Below are positions 61,484-64,000 of a DNA stretch of 64,000 bases, one piece after another. The notes under the pieces were generated by a model. The model was not told the DNA's origin, searched no databases, and was given only the letters and a program-made list of their open reading frames with translations. Numbering within the stretch: the first letter of the stretch is position 1; each line of letters begins with the position of its first letter. The DNA lies in assembly GCF_036345915.1 (NCBI RefSeq), contig NZ_CP107785.1:4898001-4962000 (forward strand), in the 5' to 3' direction. The translations under genes and the position numbers were made by a program. This stretch comes from Nocardia sp. NBC_00565. Lineage in GTDB: Bacteria > Actinomycetota > Actinomycetes > Mycobacteriales > Mycobacteriaceae.

Positions 61484-62552
61484 CGGCCGCGGTCACGAGG
61501 TCGTGCAGGTGGAGCGGGAGCCCGAGGCCCGCGGTGCGACGGTACGCAACTTCGGTCTGGTGTGGGTATCCGGACGCTCGGCCTCCGAACTGGACTTCAC
61601 GCTGCGCTCCCGGCAGCTGTGGGAGGAGATCGGCGGCAAGGTTCCCGGTGTCGGATTCCGCCCGACCGGATCGCTGACCCTGGTGCGCACCCCCGCCGAA
61701 TTGGCGATCGCCGAGGCCGCCGCGGCCGGTCCACACGCCGCGGCGCGCGGTTTCGAACTGCTCGAGCCGGAGCGGGTACGCGCGATCAACCCCGCCCTGC
61801 GCGGCAAATTCCTTGCCGGACTGCACTGTTCGACCGATGCCGCGGTCGAGTCACGCCAGGCCCTGCCCGCACTGCGCGCCTACCTGACCGCTTCGGGTCG
61901 CTACACCTTCCACGCCGGCACCGAGGCCCGCGAGATCACCGACACCGGTTCCGGCGCAACGGTTCTCGATGACCAAGGCCGCACCTTCGAGGCCGATCTG
62001 GTACTGGACTGCCCCGGCGCCGCCCACACCGGCCTCACCCGCGAACTCGTCGGGACCATCCCAGTGCGCCGGGTCCGGCTGCAGATGATGCAGACCGCAC
62101 CGCTCGGCGAACCGCTCACCACCGCGATCGCCGACGGCGACAGCTTCCGCTACTACCCCGGATTCGCCGGCCCGGAGCTCGACACCCTCAACGCCGAGCA
62201 GTCACAGACCGCCATCGCCGCCGAGCACAAGATGCAGCTGCTATGTGTGCAGCGGCTGCACGGCGGTCTCACCATCGGCGACACCCACGAATACGAAGAG
62301 CCCTTCGCCTTCGACGTGGACGAGGCACCGTACGAACATCTCACCGCCGTCACCGAGGAACTGCTCGGACGCGAACTGCCGCAGGTGGTTCGGCGCTGGG
62401 CGGGCGTCTACAGCCAGAGCATCGACCCGGCCACGATCGTGACCCGCGCCAAAGCCGACGAGCACATCTGGGTCGTCACCGGTCCCGGCGGCCGCGGTAT
62501 GACCCTCGGCCCCGCGATCGGCGAGGAAACCGCCGACCTGCTGAATCTCTGA
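61434..62552 (+). CDS. FAD-dependent oxidoreductase (2-aminoethylphosphonate cluster, TIGR03364-like), N-terminally truncated
   Basis: From residue about 10 the protein matches the DAO-type oxidoreductase accompanying phosphonatase (SAHALAAIGRGHEVVQVERE, GATVRNFGLVWVSGRS, ending GPGGRGMTLGPAIGEETADL). Family members begin with a Rossmann strand and the dinucleotide-binding Gly-rich loop (VVVGAGxxG). Here that segment is replaced by MKVLSNPMR, which comes from antisense GntR sequence. The adenine-dinucleotide site is therefore destroyed, and the gene is probably non-functional despite an intact remainder. The next gene starts 9 bases later after GAGGAG. Confidence 0.8.
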   Translation: MKVLSNPMRSAHALAAIGRGHEVVQVEREPEARGATVRNFGLVWVSGRSASELDFTLRSRQLWEEIGGKVPGVGFRPTGSLTLVRTPAELAIAEAAAAGPHAAARGFELLEPERVRAINPALRGKFLAGLHCSTDAAVESRQALPALRAYLTASGRYTFHAGTEAREITDTGSGATVLDDQGRTFEADLVLDCPGAAHTGLTRELVGTIPVRRVRLQMMQTAPLGEPLTTAIADGDSFRYYPGFAGPELDTLNAEQSQTAIAAEHKMQLLCVQRLHGGLTIGDTHEYEEPFAFDVDEAPYEHLTAVTEELLGRELPQVVRRWAGVYSQSIDPATIVTRAKADEHIWVVTGPGGRGMTLGPAIGEETADLLNL

Positions 62553-62560
62553 GGAGCACC

Positions 62561-63292
62561 GTGCCGGACAAGAACATCGCCCTCGCCGTCCTGGACATGG
62601 CAGGCACCACCGTCGCCGACGGCGGACTGGTACTGCGCGCCTTCGACGTCGCCGCGACCAGTGCGGGCATCGAAACCGAAGGGCCGCACCGGGATCAGGC
62701 CCGCCAGTACGTGCTCGACACCATGGGCCAGTCGAAGATCGCGGTGTTCCGCGCGCTGCTCGGCGACGAGGATCGCGCGCAGGCCGCCAACCGCGCCTTC
62801 GAGACCGCCTACGACGCACTGATCGACGAGGTCGAGATCACCCCGATTCCCGGTGCGGCCGAGGCGATCGCGGCGCTGCGCGACGCGGGCGTCAAGGTCG
62901 CGCTCACCACCGGCTTCAGCCGCACCACCCAGGACCGGCTGCTGAACGCGCTGGGCTGGACCGAGATCACCGACCTGACCCTGGCGCCCTCGGATGCCGG
63001 ACGCGGCCGCCCCTATCCGGACATGGTCCTGACCGCCCTGCTGCGCCTCGATATCGACGCGGTGGATCAGGTTGCGGTACTGGGCGATACGACCAGCGAT
63101 ATCGCCAGCGGTCTGGCCGCCGGCGCCCGCATCGTCGCAGGCACGCTCACCGGTGCACACGACGAAGAGCAACTGCGCGCCGCCGGAGCCACCCACGTGG
63201 TGGCCTCGGTCACCGAGTTCGCGGAACTGATCCGCGACGAAAACCCCCGCCCCTTCGATTCCACACTCCACCCGAACCGAAAGTTGCAGTAA
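62561..63292 (+). CDS. Phosphonatase-like HAD hydrolase
   Basis: 243 residues from GTG 62561 (GAGGAG five bases upstream). HAD motif I reads LDMAGTTVADGG, the PhnX-like D-x-A-G-T-T form; motif II is TTGFSRTTQD and motif III/IV VLGDTTSDIASGL. It matches phosphonatase-like hydrolases of aminoethylphosphonate loci. Unlike true PhnX, I do not see the cap-domain Lys with confidence, so the substrate could be phosphonoacetaldehyde or a related phosphonate. Confidence 0.85.
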   Translation: MPDKNIALAVLDMAGTTVADGGLVLRAFDVAATSAGIETEGPHRDQARQYVLDTMGQSKIAVFRALLGDEDRAQAANRAFETAYDALIDEVEITPIPGAAEAIAALRDAGVKVALTTGFSRTTQDRLLNALGWTEITDLTLAPSDAGRGRPYPDMVLTALLRLDIDAVDQVAVLGDTTSDIASGLAAGARIVAGTLTGAHDEEQLRAAGATHVVASVTEFAELIRDENPRPFDSTLHPNRKLQ

Positions 63293-63294
63293 TC

Positions 63295-64000
63295 GTGCGT
63301 ACTTCGAACACGCAGGGCCGCCTGGCACGCACCATCTCCCGGACCGCGTTGGTCGTCGCCGCCGTCACCGCCGTCGCGCTCACCGCGGCATGCGGCGGTA
63401 CGGGCACCGACAGCGGCGACGGCAAGACCATCACCGTCTACTCCGCCGACGGCGTCGGCAGCTGGTACACCACCCAATTCGCCGAATTCAAGAAGCAGAC
63501 CGGCATTTCGGTCAACCTCGTCGAGGCCGGTTCGGGCGAGGTCGTCAACCGGGTGGACAAGGAGCAGTCCAACCCGCAGGCCGATGTGCTCGTCACGCTG
63601 CCGCCGTTCATCCAAAAGGCGAAGAGCTCGGGTCTGTTGCAGGACAGCGGAATCGACACCAGCTTCGTCGCGGCCACCGATAAGGACACCGACGGCAAGT
63701 ACGTGACGCTGGCGGGCAACTACCTGTCCTTCATCGCCAATCCCTCGGTCGACACCACCAAGCTCACCTGGGACGACCTGCTGAAGCCGGAATTCAAGGG
63801 CAAGTTGCAGTACTCGACCCCGGGCCAGGCCGGTGACGGCACCGCGGTGCTGATCCTGCTGCAGAATCTGCTCGGTAAGCAGGGCGCACTGGACTACCTG
63901 GCCAAGCTGCAGGCCAACAATGTCGGCCCGTCCTCGTCCACCGGCAAGTTGCAGGCCAAGGTCGACAAGGGTGAGTTGGTGGTCGCCAATGGCGACGTCC
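63295..64000 (+). CDS. ABC transporter solute-binding lipoprotein (2-aminoethylphosphonate type), cut by window end
   Basis: The frame opens at GTG 63295, 2 bases after the phosphonatase-like stop, and is open to the end (235 codons). A signal peptide (RTISRTALVVAAVTAVALTA) ends in a lipobox with Cys33. The mature part resembles iron/AEP-type solute-binding proteins of family 1 (TITVYSADGVGSWYTTQFAE, then FKKQTGISVNLVEAGSGEVV). In this context it should bind aminoethylphosphonate. Permease and ATPase genes are expected beyond the window. Confidence 0.85.
   Translation, partial: MRTSNTQGRLARTISRTALVVAAVTAVALTAACGGTGTDSGDGKTITVYSADGVGSWYTTQFAEFKKQTGISVNLVEAGSGEVVNRVDKEQSNPQADVLVTLPPFIQKAKSSGLLQDSGIDTSFVAATDKDTDGKYVTLAGNYLSFIANPSVDTTKLTWDDLLKPEFKGKLQYSTPGQAGDGTAVLILLQNLLGKQGALDYLAKLQANNVGPSSSTGKLQAKVDKGELVVANGDV

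Overview
The window is high-GC chromosomal DNA of an actinomycete of the Nocardia type. The evidence is the order of housekeeping genes, which follows the mycobacterial Rv2837c-Rv2861c stretch (rbfA, DUF503, infB, ylxR, nusA, rimP, two small genes opposite rimP, proS, EfpA-type exporters, cysG, cobB, cobO, Mg-chelatase, GNAT, mqo, alpha/beta hydrolase, map), GTG starts and very short gene overlaps. Several blocks absent from the mycobacterial order are inserted into this backbone. I saw no rRNA, tRNA, CRISPR array or intact insertion sequence.

Layout. 1-6.5 kb (minus): translation/transcription operon rimP-nusA-ylxR-infB-DUF503-rbfA-(nrnA-like). 6.7-12.5 kb: Tat-type lipoprotein, ferritin-like DUF4439 protein, acyl-CoA dehydrogenase, proS, yaaA. 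12.6-20.4 kb (insertion): AbiEi/DUF559 protein, MetE-like protein, and a PucR regulator divergent from mmsA, an omega-aminotransferase and a PPOX flavoprotein (probable beta-alanine catabolism). 20.4-24.9 kb: tandem EfpA-type exporters and cysG. 25.2-31.1 kb (insertion): secreted alpha/beta hydrolase and a pyrimidine-base module made of an NCS1 permease, a PucR regulator, a yeast-Fcy1-like cytosine deaminase and a 2-oxoglutarate oxygenase. 31.4-34.3 kb: phosphotransferase, lipocalin-like protein, truncated VOC protein. 34.6-47.8 kb: cobalamin genes cobE, cobB, cobO, a fused chelatase-like AAA-VWA protein and cobQ, with GNAT, mqo, two hydrolase-fold genes, a decayed AbrB/PIN toxin-antitoxin pair and map.

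48.3-55.5 kb is a Nit1C (MSMEG_0565-0572 / Sll0783-type) nitrilase cluster on the minus strand: Sll0783-like protein, radical SAM protein, NAT-AIR-synthase fusion, Nit6803-type nitrilase, flavin monooxygenase, a second nitrilase-fold protein that has lost its catalytic Cys and Glu, and a glycosyltransferase. The genes overlap or nearly touch, so they are probably one transcript. 56-61.1 kb: LLM oxidoreductase, RHH/Doc toxin-antitoxin pair with a clear operator, AraC regulator, cytochrome P450 and an orphan response regulator. 61.2-64 kb: a 2-aminoethylphosphonate-type cluster (GntR, FAD oxidoreductase, phosphonatase-like hydrolase, ABC solute-binding protein) in which a deletion appears to have removed the divergent promoter and the 5' ends of both GntR and the oxidoreductase.

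A theme not explained by gene content is a short hairpin-forming repeat (core GCGAC-CTGC-NN-GCAGTCGC flanked by TTTCGA) at four loci. It is tandemly amplified inside the 3' end of rimP, forms the last codons of the Nit1C flavoprotein, and lies in the promoter region of the 43.1-kb hydrolase, where both stem arms changed together. Three further local repeats lie around the cobalamin genes: 117-bp, 137-bp and a degenerate copy of the cobE 3' end.
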